Source: VYDC01 sp963667515 (lineage in GTDB: Bacteria; Chloroflexota; Dehalococcoidia; UBA2979). From it: DNA of 64,000 bases. The position numbers and the translations under genes were made by a program. The notes under the pieces are model-generated. The model had not been told where the DNA came from and ran no database searches. It was given only the letters and a program-made list of their open reading frames with translations. Positions within the stretch are counted from its first letter, which is position 1, and each line of letters begins with the position of its first letter. Of the stretch, positions 23,888 to 32,270 are shown piece by piece. The DNA lies in assembly GCA_963667515.2 (NCBI GenBank), contig CAXXXY010000007.1:1-64000 (forward strand). Direction: 5' to 3'.

Positions 23888-26676
23888 GCCACCAGCTCCC
23901 TATTCAGCTCGTCAAGCAGCGGCGCGAGGTCGTCGCCGAATAGCTGCGCAGCCCGGCCCAGGCCGCCGTGCTCCGCGAACGGGACGTAGTCGAAGTCGTC
24001 TGTGGTGATCGCGAGCGAGGCGGCGATGTGGTCGCGGATCATCGCGAGCCACCGGAGCTGCTCGTCGGTGAATTCTCGCCCGGCCCGCCCCTGCTGCGTG
24101 AGCCATCCCTCGAAGCGCTGCTCGACCAGTTCGGGGTAGGCGACCAGATTGGGCGTGAGGCCGACCGCGAAGCGCACGATCGAGACCAGGTCGGTCAGCA
24201 CCCGCCGCTGCGAGCCTCGAACCTTCGAGCGGTCCAGCGCCTCGTAAGCCTGCCACAGCCGCTCGGGCGTCCAGCGCTGCGGCGTGCGTTCGACCGCGTT
24301 CGCCAGCTCTTTGATCTGGTCGAAGCTCGGGCGCTCCCGCTAGGGAACATTGTAGATCAACTGGAGTGCGGTGATCTCGTCGCGGTGCTCCTCGATGTAC
24401 TCGCGGAAGCCGTTGACGTAGCTCCTGGCGCGATCGGTGGCGTCGCGGGAAGCGCCGGCAGAGAGTAGCTCGTCCTTGGAGACCTCATCGATCGCCTGCT
24501 CGTATGAGCGACGCACGTCGACGATCCGCTGCCGCAGCTCCGGGTTGGCGGCCAGCGGCATCACCGCCTGCTCCATCAGCGCGTGGGCCGCCTTTGCGAC
24601 CTCGTCCTCGGAGGGCGCCGCCTTGCCGGTCGCCTCTTGCGCGGCGGTGACGTGGCGGTCGAGATCGACCGCCTCGACTAGGGCATGGGTGAGCTCGGTC
24701 AGCGAGACGCCTGCCAAAGAGTCCAGCTCGTCGCGATCGTCGCGTGTGATCTGTCGATCGAGACGAGCGAGCCTCGAGGCGACCGAGGAGACGATGTCGG
24801 GCGTGAGCTGGCCCACCGCCACGCTCTGGAGCAGCGAGGCGAGCGCGACCGTCCGATTGCGCTCCAACGGCTTAGTGTCGTTCAGCTCCGACTCGGTGAC
24901 GCCAACTGCGTCGACGATCACGAAGTGTGTTTTGGACGTGGCATCGGGCGTGACGGCGCTGAAGTCGGCATCGTTGATCACGCGCACGCCGCGGCCCTTC
25001 ATTTGCTCGAAGAAGGTGCGGGAGCGAGTGGCGCGCATGAAGAAGACGCACTCCAGCGGCTTGATGTCGGTGCCGGTCGCGATCATGTCCACTGTGACCA
25101 CGATGCGCGGGTTGTAGCTGTTCCGGAACGCCGTGAGCAGGTCCTCAGGCTTGGCCTCGGTAGTGCGGTAGGTGATCTTCTGTGCGAAGTCGTTGCCCTT
25201 GCCGAATTCCTCGCGAACGATCTGCACGACATCATCGGCGTGCGAGTCGTCCTTGGCGAAGATGAGCGTCTTCGGGACCTCTCGTCGGCCCGGAAAGATC
25301 TCCGAGAACAGCCTGTCGCGGAACGTCTGGATCACAGTGCGGATCTGGTCCTTGGCGAGCACGCGCCTGTCGAGCTGAGTGGCTTCATAGTTCAGCGGCT
25401 CATCGAGCTGCTGCCACCGCTCGCGGCGCGTCGAACGGTCACGGTAGCCGACCCACTCGCCCGCCTCGACCTCCGAGCCCTGCTCGGTGATGCGGGTGGC
25501 GATCCGATAGACGTCGAAGTCGACGTTCACGCCGTCGGCGACTGCCTGCGCGTGCTCGTACTCCATCACGAGGTTCTGGTTGAAGAACCCGAACGTCTGC
25601 ATCGATGGCGTGGCGGTGAGGCCAACGAGGTAGGCATCGAAGTATTCGAGCACCTGCCGCCACACGCCGTAGATCGAGCGGTGGCACTCGTCCACGACGA
25701 TGAAGTCGAAGGTCTCGATGGGTACGTCCGGGTTGTACGCCACCTCGACCTGGCGCGCCGGCTCGAGTTCGTAGGCCGACTTCTCATCATCCAGTTCGTC
25801 GAGTTCCTCGCCGCGCAGCATCGAGTAGAGCCGCTGGATCGTGGAGATAGTGACGTTCGCGACCGGGTCCAGCTTGTTCGAGGTCAAGCGCTGGACGTTG
25901 TAGAGCTCGGTGAACTTCCGTCCATCGTCCGGGGTGGAGAACTGTTGGAACTCCTTCCGCGCCTGCCGGCCGAGGTTCGCTCGGTCGACCAAGAAGAGGA
26001 TGCGCTTCGCACCGGCGTGCTTGATCAAGCGGTAGGCCACGTTCGCCGCCGTGAACGTCTTGCCTGCGCCGGTCGCCATCTGGATGAGTGCGCGCGGCCG
26101 GTCGCTGGAGAAGGACCGTTCGAGGTTCTGGATGGCCTGGACCTGTGGCGGCCAGAGGCCACGAGCGTCGAGTTCGGCCATCGTCCGAAGACGGTGCCGC
26201 AGAGTCGGCCTACTGGGGTCCGCCTCAGCGTCGGCCGACCACTGCGCTAGAGTCTCGGGGCGATGGAAGGTGAACACGCGGCGCGAGCGCGGCTCCGGGT
26301 CGAGGCCGTTCGTGAATCTGGTCACTGCCCCGGTCGACTCGTACGCGAACGGGAGAGGATCGAAGCGAGAGGGAATCTCGTGGGGGAGCCCGGTAGCGTA
26401 CTTCCTTGACTGCAGCTCGACCTCCGTCAGTGTCGTCCCCTCTGGCTTCGCCTCGATGCTTCCGACAGCCTCGCGGTCGACGAACATCAGGTAGTCGGTC
26501 CTCCCGTGTCCCTCCCGCATGGTGAACTCGCGGACAGCGACGCCTGCTCCACCCCAGAGGTTCAGGTCCTTGCGGTCCTGGACGATCCACCCCACGCCCT
26601 CGAGCTGACGGTCGATCTCGACCCGCGCGCGTGCTTCAGCGGCGAGATAAGCGTCTGTAGTGCTCGGCTCGGTCAT
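23884..26676 (-). pseudogene. hsdR: type I restriction subunit with in-frame amber stop
   Basis: From ATG 26676 (GAGGT upstream) the first 778 codons encode a complete nuclease/motor: HGRTDYLMFVDREAVGSIEAKPEG (PD-ExK), IQMATGAGKTFTAAN (Walker A), FIVVDECHRSIYG (DECH), GLTATPS and MKGRGVRV. TAG at 24342-24340 then follows IYNVP. In the same frame, with no other stop, come 151 codons (RERPSFDQIKELANAVER ... LLDELNRELVA) matching the HsdR C-terminal domain that docks to the methyltransferase. Most likely a recent nonsense mutation, perhaps of a Tyr codon. Readthrough or two-piece assembly is an alternative. Confidence 0.88.
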
Positions 26677-26806
26677 CACCGACCTCACGCCGTCCCGGTC
26701 ACCGTCTGATCTGGCTCTCAGCAGTACAGCACATTCGCGGACCGGGCGAGGCACGGTGGCGTAGAACCGTCGTCAGAGTTGGCCGGCGAACCTGGCCGCC
26801 GCCAGC

Positions 26807-26877
26807 ACAGCGACTATTCCGCGATCGTGTGTGGCAACGCCGGCCTGCCAGGAGGCCTTGGGATCACCGTGCCAGGC
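26807..26877 (+). repeat. boundary motif site 2, decayed copy of recombinase 5' region
   Basis: CAGCGACTATTCCGCGATCG continues TGTGTGGCAACGCCGG and matches 28105-28140 with about four mismatches in 36. Further on, GGAGGCCT and CACCGTGCCA are shared too, corresponding to the ribosome site and first codons of the recombinase at 28164. Inverted arms GGCCGGCG (26780) and CGCCGGCC (26838) flank the core. With site 3 it forms direct repeats around the RAMA gene. Confidence 0.6.
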
Positions 26878-26964
26878 GTCCGCCTCCTTTGAGGGGAGCG
26901 CCGACGCCCCGGATTCGTGCTCGCCGCTCCCCCTGGGGATCAGTGACGAAGCCCCGCGGGCGCT

Positions 26965-28020
26965 TCAGGCGCCACCCTGCTCTTCGGCCGGTTCGTCCTG
27001 CTTCGGGAGCCGGCTTCGCAGATCGGCGAGCTTCTCGCCCCGATATCGCCAGTCCACCCAGCCGTTCCATGACTGGGTGTTGCGGAGCGCCATCGATGCC
27101 GCAGATGGGGAATCGAACAGCTGCCCATTCCACTCGATCTTGCCGTCACGGACTCGAGCGGGATGTGTGACGCCGCTGACGAGCGCTTCGATGACGGCGC
27201 CGTCAGGCAAGAGGCCCGCCGCTGTGAGGCCGGCGATCGTCACTCGCCGTCCCCTGATGGACGGAACGCGCGGCGTCCGTCGCGCCCGTTGCCGCCGCTT
27301 TTCTTGCGCCGGCCCCGGCGCCACTTCGTCGCCGCTCGGTCGGGAGGTCTCGTGCTCTGCCTCGGAAGGCGACGCGGGGAGGGGATGGAGCAGCTTCTCC
27401 ACGGCAGCCACTACCGCGGTGCCCGAGACCCGCTCGCCGAAGCGCGATCGCACCGAGCGTCTCAGCGCCTTCACGGCTGCGGACTCCGGGTCGCCCAGTT
27501 CGTCGGTAACCACCCGCTCGACGAGGAGGGTGCTGATCGGGGTGGAACGCTTGAGCGCCTCGAGCGCGAAGAGTGACAAGACCCCCCATGCCTGGACGAG
27601 CGACTCGTCATCGCCATCGAGCCGGACGGCGGCCACCCGCTTCTCCGTCAAAGGGCCCTTCGCGTGAGCGTCGTAAAGGAGCCACTCGACACCGTTGCTG
27701 ATGAAGCACCAGCGAATGCCGAGCACCGAGGCGTATTGCACGCACTGCGCGGCGTGCTGATCGCTGATGCGTGAACGCAGGGCCTTCGCTTCAACGAGGG
27801 CATGGGGTTCGCCCCCGACGAGGAGCTCGTAATCGACCGATTCCTTTGTCGCGGGAATCGCCACCTCGCGGCGCAGGTTCTCGACTCCGCTGTACCCGAG
27901 AAGTCGGAGCACAGGATCGATCATGTAGGAGCGGGTGTCGGCCTCGCTGAGCCGGAGCTGCAGGTACTTCTCTTGCAGTTCCCGCCCGTGGGCCACGAAT
28001 CGCTCGACCTCGTCTGACAT
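26965..28020 (-). CDS. HsdR_N-like PD-(D/E)XK protein with C-terminal RAMA domain
   Basis: 351 residues from ATG 28020 (MSDEVERFVAHGRELQ). Residues ~15-150 look like the HSDR_N restriction-type nuclease fold: RSYMIDPVLRLLGYSG, then SVDYELLVGGEPHALVEAKAL (D and E-x-K) and FISNGVEWLLYDAH. Residues ~255-335 are a RAMA domain (VTIAGLTAAGLLPDG, ARVRDGKIEWNGQLFDSPSAAS, NGWVDWRYRG), a module associated with restriction and adenine-methylation systems and thought to read modified DNA. It may sense methylation at the adjacent RM locus; this is inference. It diverges from the recombinase gene. Confidence 0.78.
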   Translation of the reverse strand: MSDEVERFVAHGRELQEKYLQLRLSEADTRSYMIDPVLRLLGYSGVENLRREVAIPATKESVDYELLVGGEPHALVEAKALRSRISDQHAAQCVQYASVLGIRWCFISNGVEWLLYDAHAKGPLTEKRVAAVRLDGDDESLVQAWGVLSLFALEALKRSTPISTLLVERVVTDELGDPESAAVKALRRSVRSRFGERVSGTAVVAAVEKLLHPLPASPSEAEHETSRPSGDEVAPGPAQEKRRQRARRTPRVPSIRGRRVTIAGLTAAGLLPDGAVIEALVSGVTHPARVRDGKIEWNGQLFDSPSAASMALRNTQSWNGWVDWRYRGEKLADLRSRLPKQDEPAEEQGGA

Positions 28021-28104
28021 GTCGGGAGCATATGCGACCCGCGGATGGATCGGAAAGCCTGCCCCGCCCAATCCTGGGGCCAACCGCGGGCCCACGCGCC
28101 TCAG

Positions 28105-28163
28105 CAGCGACTATCCCGCCATCGTGTATGGCAACGTCGGTCACGAGCCCGAGAGGAGGCCTC
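28105..28163 (+). repeat. boundary motif site 3 and recombinase leader
   Basis: CAGCGACTATCCCGCCATCG continues TGTATGGCAACGTCGG, the partner of site 2 at 26807. It lies directly upstream of the recombinase ribosome site GAGAGGAGG (28151-28159). This could be the recombinase's own recognition or promoter sequence. Confidence 0.55.
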
Positions 28164-29099
28164 GTGACGACGCACCGTGCCATCCCGGCAGTCTTCGACG
28201 ACACCGCCGCCGGCTGGGAGCGGGCTCTATACGCCTTCCTCGCTGAGAAGGAGCGCCGCTCGGGCTCCCAGCGCACCGTCGAGAGCTACTCGCGGATGCT
28301 CCAGGACTTCTTCGGTCGGCTCGGCAAGTCGCCCGACACGGTGACGAGCCAGAATGTCTTCGCCTGGGCGCACGGGATCGGTCGATCGGGGCGGGAGCCA
28401 TCCGCGGTCACCGTCGGTGCACGGATCGCCTGCCTGTCCTCCTTCTACCGATTCCTCATCCGCATGGGCATCGCAGCCGCGAACCCCTGTGACGCGCTGG
28501 AGCGCCCGAAGACGGCGCCTGCCCCACCGCGCGGCCTCAGCGCCGAGCAGGTCCGGCAGCTCCTAGCGGTCATTCCTGAGACGCCGGCCGGCTGTCGCGA
28601 CCGGGCCATCGTGCTGACCCTCGTGCTGACAGGACGGCGTCGGGCCGAGGTACTCGGCCTCTGCGCAGGTGACCTGGCCTCGGACGGCGACCGGATCTTC
28701 TACAACTATCGCGGAAAGGGCGGGAAGCGCGGACGCCGGGAGCTCCCTCGACCCGCTTACGAGGCGATGGTCGTGGCTCTCGCAGCGTCCGGAAAGAACC
28801 TCGCGAGCATGGAGCCACAGGAGTCGCTGTGGCCGGGCGCCGGTACTGATGGCATCACGAGCGGGACTTTCTACCTGAGGTTCCGGCGCTACCTTGCCGG
28901 CGCAGGGCTTCCGCTGTCGGGCGTCCACGTCCTGCGCCACACCGCGGCCAAGCTGCGGCGCGACGCCGGCGAGACGGTGGAGGCGGTCAGTGCGTTCCTC
29001 GACCACAGCTCGCTAGCGGTCACGACGACCTACCTTCGGCGGCTCGAAGGTGAGTCCGATGTGGGCTGGGAGCGAGTAGCAGAGGCGATCGGGGCCTAG
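28164..29099 (+). CDS. tyrosine recombinase (XerC/phage-integrase type)
   Basis: 311 residues. The N-terminal SAM-like core-binding domain covers residues ~10-110 (FLAEKERRSGSQRTVESYSRML). The catalytic domain carries the expected set: Arg in LTLVLTGRRRAEVLGL, Lys in YRGKGGKRGRRELPR, His-x-x-Arg in GVHVLRHTAAKLRRD, His in FLDHSSLAVT and the nucleophilic Tyr in TTTYLRRL. GTG 28164 is chosen because GAGAGGAGG lies 4 nt upstream; in-frame ATG 28128 has no such site. It cuts and rejoins DNA at a short site. Its place in the defence island suggests it moves or rearranges nearby cassettes. Confidence 0.88.
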   Translation: MTTHRAIPAVFDDTAAGWERALYAFLAEKERRSGSQRTVESYSRMLQDFFGRLGKSPDTVTSQNVFAWAHGIGRSGREPSAVTVGARIACLSSFYRFLIRMGIAAANPCDALERPKTAPAPPRGLSAEQVRQLLAVIPETPAGCRDRAIVLTLVLTGRRRAEVLGLCAGDLASDGDRIFYNYRGKGGKRGRRELPRPAYEAMVVALAASGKNLASMEPQESLWPGAGTDGITSGTFYLRFRRYLAGAGLPLSGVHVLRHTAAKLRRDAGETVEAVSAFLDHSSLAVTTTYLRRLEGESDVGWERVAEAIGA

Positions 29100-29191
29100 C
29101 GATGGCGGTGTCGAGAAGGTGGGCCGGCTCTCGGCAGCAGCTGCATCCTTGGGCGGGGGAACGAGGCCCCAAGAACGTACCGTCTCCTGTG

Positions 29192-29229
29192 GCGACGGGG
29201 TATAGGAATCGCCTCCCTACCCCGCGATT
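29192..29229 (+). repeat. imperfect hairpin and boundary motif, site 4
   Basis: GGGGTATAGG and CCCTACCCC pair across about 10 nt, and the right arm continues as CTACCCCGCGATT (29217-29229), sharing 12 bases with site 1. It lies after the recombinase stop and before the zinc-ribbon gene, again in a gene gap. It may be a terminator of the recombinase or another copy of the boundary motif. Confidence 0.45.
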
Positions 29230-29272
29230 CTGCGAACACGCGGGCGTGGAGAGCCAATCGCCCGGCGGTCGG

Positions 29273-29806
29273 TCAACTGTCTCGGTGGTCAGTCAGCGCA
29301 GCCGAACTCTCGATGACCGTCCCGTCGTAGAGGGAGATCACCTCGCGGTAGGAATTCGCGTCGCGGTCGAGTGTCAGTGATCGCGACCCCCATGTTTGTT
29401 GCATCCGTGTGTAATCGTCGCCACTGCGACTCTTCACACGCCAGCCACGTCGTCCAGCTCCTGTCACGGTGGCCCTCATCGAGGTCCTTATGCCGATCGT
29501 CTGCCGAAGCTCCACAGAGTGCGCCCGACGCGTTGAACCGCAGCCGGGACAGGGAAGACGCGCTTCCTGCGCCAGGTCCGGAGGTTCGGACAAGGCTGTC
29601 GCGCATTCGCCGCAGGCGACCTCAATGACCGGAACCGAACGATCGGGGGACTCGAATCGCGGCCGTTCCTGCACCGTCTCGACTTTGAAGGCGCGATCGT
29701 GTCGGCGGCACAAGTGGCGCACGCTGCCTCCGCCGTCCGGAAATCGGACCGCGACCGCGTGTGTCGCTGCCGCCTCACAGCCAGACCAATCGCACCATTT
29801 GGCCAT
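29273..29806 (-). CDS. zinc-ribbon hypothetical protein
   Basis: 177 residues from ATG 29806 (MAKWCDWSGCEAAATHAV); the frame extends further to 29869. Two metal-binding clusters are visible: CDWSGC with HLCRRHD, and CGECATAL with CPGC. The C-terminal part (RRGWRVKSRSGDDYTRMQQ, TLDRDANSYREVISLYDG) looks like a small beta-rich domain seen in uncharacterised proteins of mobile elements. I cannot assign a function. It lies between the recombinase and the integrative-element relic and is transcribed toward the recombinase. Confidence 0.6.
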   Translation of the reverse strand: MAKWCDWSGCEAAATHAVAVRFPDGGGSVRHLCRRHDRAFKVETVQERPRFESPDRSVPVIEVACGECATALSEPPDLAQEARLPCPGCGSTRRAHSVELRQTIGIRTSMRATVTGAGRRGWRVKSRSGDDYTRMQQTWGSRSLTLDRDANSYREVISLYDGTVIESSAALTDHRDS

Positions 29807-29881
29807 TGCGCCCCGAGTGTAGCCGGCATGATTTCCGGTGGCGTGGTTAGAACTAGTGTGCCCTTCCAACTGCTTACTCCG

Positions 29882-30058
29882 TTAGAAGGGCTCTCTCGAC
29901 TCGAGGCGGGAGGCAAGCGAGGGTGTGGCGCGCCGGGTGCCCCGCAGGATCTGGCTGAGATAGACGGGGCTCATTCCCGCTCGCCGCGCTGTCGCGCGAA
30001 GCCCCACGGCTTCACAGGTCGGGCGCCTCCGCCTCGTGGCGCGGCGGTTGCCACCCAT
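29882..30058 (-). CDS. small helix-turn-helix protein (58 residues)
   Basis: Reads MGGNRRATRRRRPTCEAVGL, then RATARRAGMSPVYLSQILRG and TRRATPSLASRLESREPF. The middle is a convincing Cro/CI-type helix-turn-helix (ATARRAGMSPVYLSQILRG). The size and its place between an integrase relic and other element genes suggest a phage- or ICE-type regulator or excisionase-like protein. The start overlaps a tandem TTGCCACCCAT repeat (30048-30069), which could be its own operator or an integrase arm site. Confidence 0.5.
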   Translation of the reverse strand: MGGNRRATRRRRPTCEAVGLRATARRAGMSPVYLSQILRGTRRATPSLASRLESREPF

Positions 30059-30179
30059 TTGCCACCCATCTCGACGACACGCGCCGTCAGTGCCTGGCAG
30101 TTAGCGAGCTGAGTGGGCGGAATCCACGAACGAAACGGCAGGCGACGCCAAGCAATGGCATCCCCAAGACGGCGGTCAT

Positions 30180-30199
30180 CGGTCTTCAAAACCGTTGTG
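30180..30199 (+). other. tRNA anticodon-arm-like sequence, candidate att core
   Basis: CGGTCTTCAAAACCGTTGTG has the stem, seven-base loop and following bases of a tRNA anticodon arm with anticodon TCA. It resembles selenocysteine tRNA and differs from the tRNA-Ser at 34284 at only two of 20 positions. Flanking acceptor, D and T arms are not recognisable, so it is not a complete tRNA. Integrases often use such arms as attachment cores, and an integrase C-terminus lies 300 bp away. Confidence 0.4.
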
Positions 30200-30207
30200 T
30201 GCTGCCT

Positions 30208-30253
30208 GACAGCAACCGTGACAGCAACCCGGGCGGACAGCAACGACAGCGAC
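30208..30253 (+). repeat. tandem GACAGCAAC repeats
   Basis: GACAGCAAC occurs at 30208, 30220 and 30236, and as GACAGCGAC at 30245. Clusters of short direct repeats beside a tRNA-like core are typical of integrase arm-binding sites. They could instead be operators of the element. Confidence 0.5.
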
Positions 30254-30503
30254 GGACTGGGGCGGACTGGGAGAGCGCTAGGTCACGAGGAAGTGGAGTC
30301 GTGCGGACGGCCGCGGACGCGCGCGCGCGTCTTTGAAGACCGCGGGCACCACCGGGCACCATCCACTCCCAAGGCCAACATTCTAGGTTCAAATCGAGCA
30401 CGTCGTCCGCCTGCCGCTTGGCGCCCATTTGGCGGCTGACGGCAGTTCTGACGGCAGAACGGAGCAGCACGGGGCGCTCGACAGGGGCCCAGCCGCCTCA
30501 GGG

Positions 30504-30834
30504 CTACCCCCACAGCAAGCTGCCGACCCTCCCCGTGGCGTCTCTCGTCTGCGCTTCTGCCAGGTGCGAGTACAGGTCAGCTGTGATGGCTATCGTGCTG
30601 TGGCCGAGCACCTCCTGCGCCACACGCAGCGGTACACCCTGCGCGAGCATGAAAGACGCAGCGGCATGCCTGAGGTCGTGGAATCTCTGAGGTCGGAGGC
30701 CCGCAGCCGCAAGCGTCCGCTTGAATGTGCGGCACACGGTTTGCCCATCGAGCGGTTCCACGGCCTCGCTCGTGAACACAAGGTCCCAGTGGTTCCCGCT
30801 CCACGCGGGGCCAGCGCGCATCCTCTCGGCTAGC
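30504..30834 (-). pseudogene. site-specific tyrosine integrase, C-terminal fragment
   Basis: Encodes LAERMRAGPAWSGNHWDLVF, TVCRTFKRTLAAAGL, RFHDLRHAAASFMLAQGVP, VAQEVLGHSTIAITADLYSHL. This contains the His-x-x-Arg box, the second His and the tyrosine nucleophile of a phage/ICE integrase, but the first catalytic Arg and the N-terminal domains are missing. The break is exactly where an IS481 element begins (30835), at a CTAG site. This is the remains of the recombinase of an integrative element. Confidence 0.85.
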
Positions 30835-31393
30835 TGTATTACCCAGGAAGGTTGTTCACAGGCGGGAGGCGGGGACGGCCCCGCCGACGCCGCCGTGCGG
30901 TCGGCGGTGATTGTAGCGGTAGAGCCAGCGTGGGAGCTGGCGCAGCCGCTCGGCGTTGGAGCGGTAGGGGCGGGCGTAGGCCCACTCGTTCTGCAGGATC
31001 TGGATGAAACGCTCGGCTTTGCCGTTCGTCTGCGGGCGGTAGGGCCGCGTGTGCGACAGCCGCACGTCTGCGGCAGCGGCGGCGCCGTGGAAGCTGCGGG
31101 CGACGGTGTAGGCCTTCGCGTTGTCGGTCAGGACCCGGCGCACGCGCACGCCACGCCGGCGGAAGGCCGCGAGCGCCTGCTCGAGGAAGGCGGCGCAGCT
31201 CGCGCCACGCTCGTCGGGCAGGACGGAGACGTAGGCGTAACGGCTGTGGTCGTCGACGGCGACGTGTAGGTACTCCAGCCCCAGCGAACGCCGCGAATGC
31301 GGCCCGGAGCGCGTCTCGGCGAAGCCAGGCGCCATTCGCTTGCCGCCGCCCTCGGGGACGCGCCCGAGCTTCTTCACGTCGAGATGCAGCAGG
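30835..31393 (-). mobile_element. IS481-family element, truncated copy A
   Basis: Identical in type to the complete copies at 49015 and 57447. The left terminus TGTATTACCCAGGAAGG starts right after GCTAGC. The transposase C-terminal coding region (from LLHLDVKKLG onward, including the second Asp and the Glu) is present up to 31393, where an IS3 terminal repeat begins. The missing N-terminal half of this IS481 is not found beyond the IS3 element at 34051, so DNA has been lost or rearranged. Confidence 0.9.
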
Positions 31394-32270
31394 TGGAGCC
31401 TGACCCGCTTTCCCGGACACCTAGCCTGAGGCGACGATGTTGCCCAGGGAGGAGTCCTGGATGCCCCGAGCCTACCCACCCGAGTTCCGCCGTCGTGCTG
31501 TCGAACTGGCCCGGCTGCGGGAGAAGCCGATCGCGCGGATCGCTGCGGACCTGGGGATCGCCGGGTCGTGCCTGCACCGCTGGCTGCGGCAGGCCGATGT
31601 CGACGAGGGCCACAGAGAGGGCCTGACGAGCGACGAGCGGGCGGAGCTGGTGCGGCTGCGCCGGGCCAACCGCACCCTGGAGATGGAGAACGAGATTCTG
31701 AAGCGCGCCGCCGACGGGGTCGTCGCGGCGGTGGCCTGCCGGGTACTCGCGGTCTCGACAGCGGGCTACTACGAGTGGCGAGAGCGGGCGCCCTCGGCCC
31801 GCGCCGTCGCCGACCAGGCGCTGAGCGAGCAGATCGTGGAGATCCACGCCATGTCGCGAGGCAGCTACGGAGCGCCGCGGGTGCACGCCGAACTGCGGCT
31901 CGGGCGGGGCGTCCGTTGCGGTCGCAAGCGGGTGGCACGGCTAATGCGGAGCGCAGGACTGCATGGAATCTACCGGCGGCGCGGGAGACACGCTCGCCCG
32001 GCGCCTGCCGTCCACGACGACCTGGTGCGCCGGCGCTTCGTGGCCGACGCGCTGGACCGGCTCTGGCTGACCGACATCACCGAGCACCCCACGCGGGAGG
32101 GGAAGGTCTATTGCGCCGCCGTGCTGGACGTCTACTCACGGCGGATCGTGGGCTGGTCCATTGCTGACCACCTGCGCACCGAGCTTGTGGTCGACGCTCT
32201 GGAGATGGCCCGCTGGCGGCGACAGCCGACCCGGGGCGAGACCGTGGTGCACTCCGACCGGGGATCGCAG

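Noticed and set aside
23884..24201. Separate small gene starting at ATG 24201 between hsdR and hsdS
   Set aside because: It is in the same frame as hsdR, its sequence continues upstream to the amber codon with HsdR-like residues, and there is no good ribosome site at 24201.
22547..29099. hsdS-shuffling (phase-variable) type I RM system driven by the recombinase
   Set aside because: Only one hsdS is present, with no silent partial hsdS genes and no inverted repeats around its target-recognition domains. The recombinase role is left open instead.
30130..30240. A complete selenocysteine tRNA gene
   Set aside because: Only the anticodon arm matches; I cannot build acceptor, D or T stems around it, so I call it only an att-like fragment.
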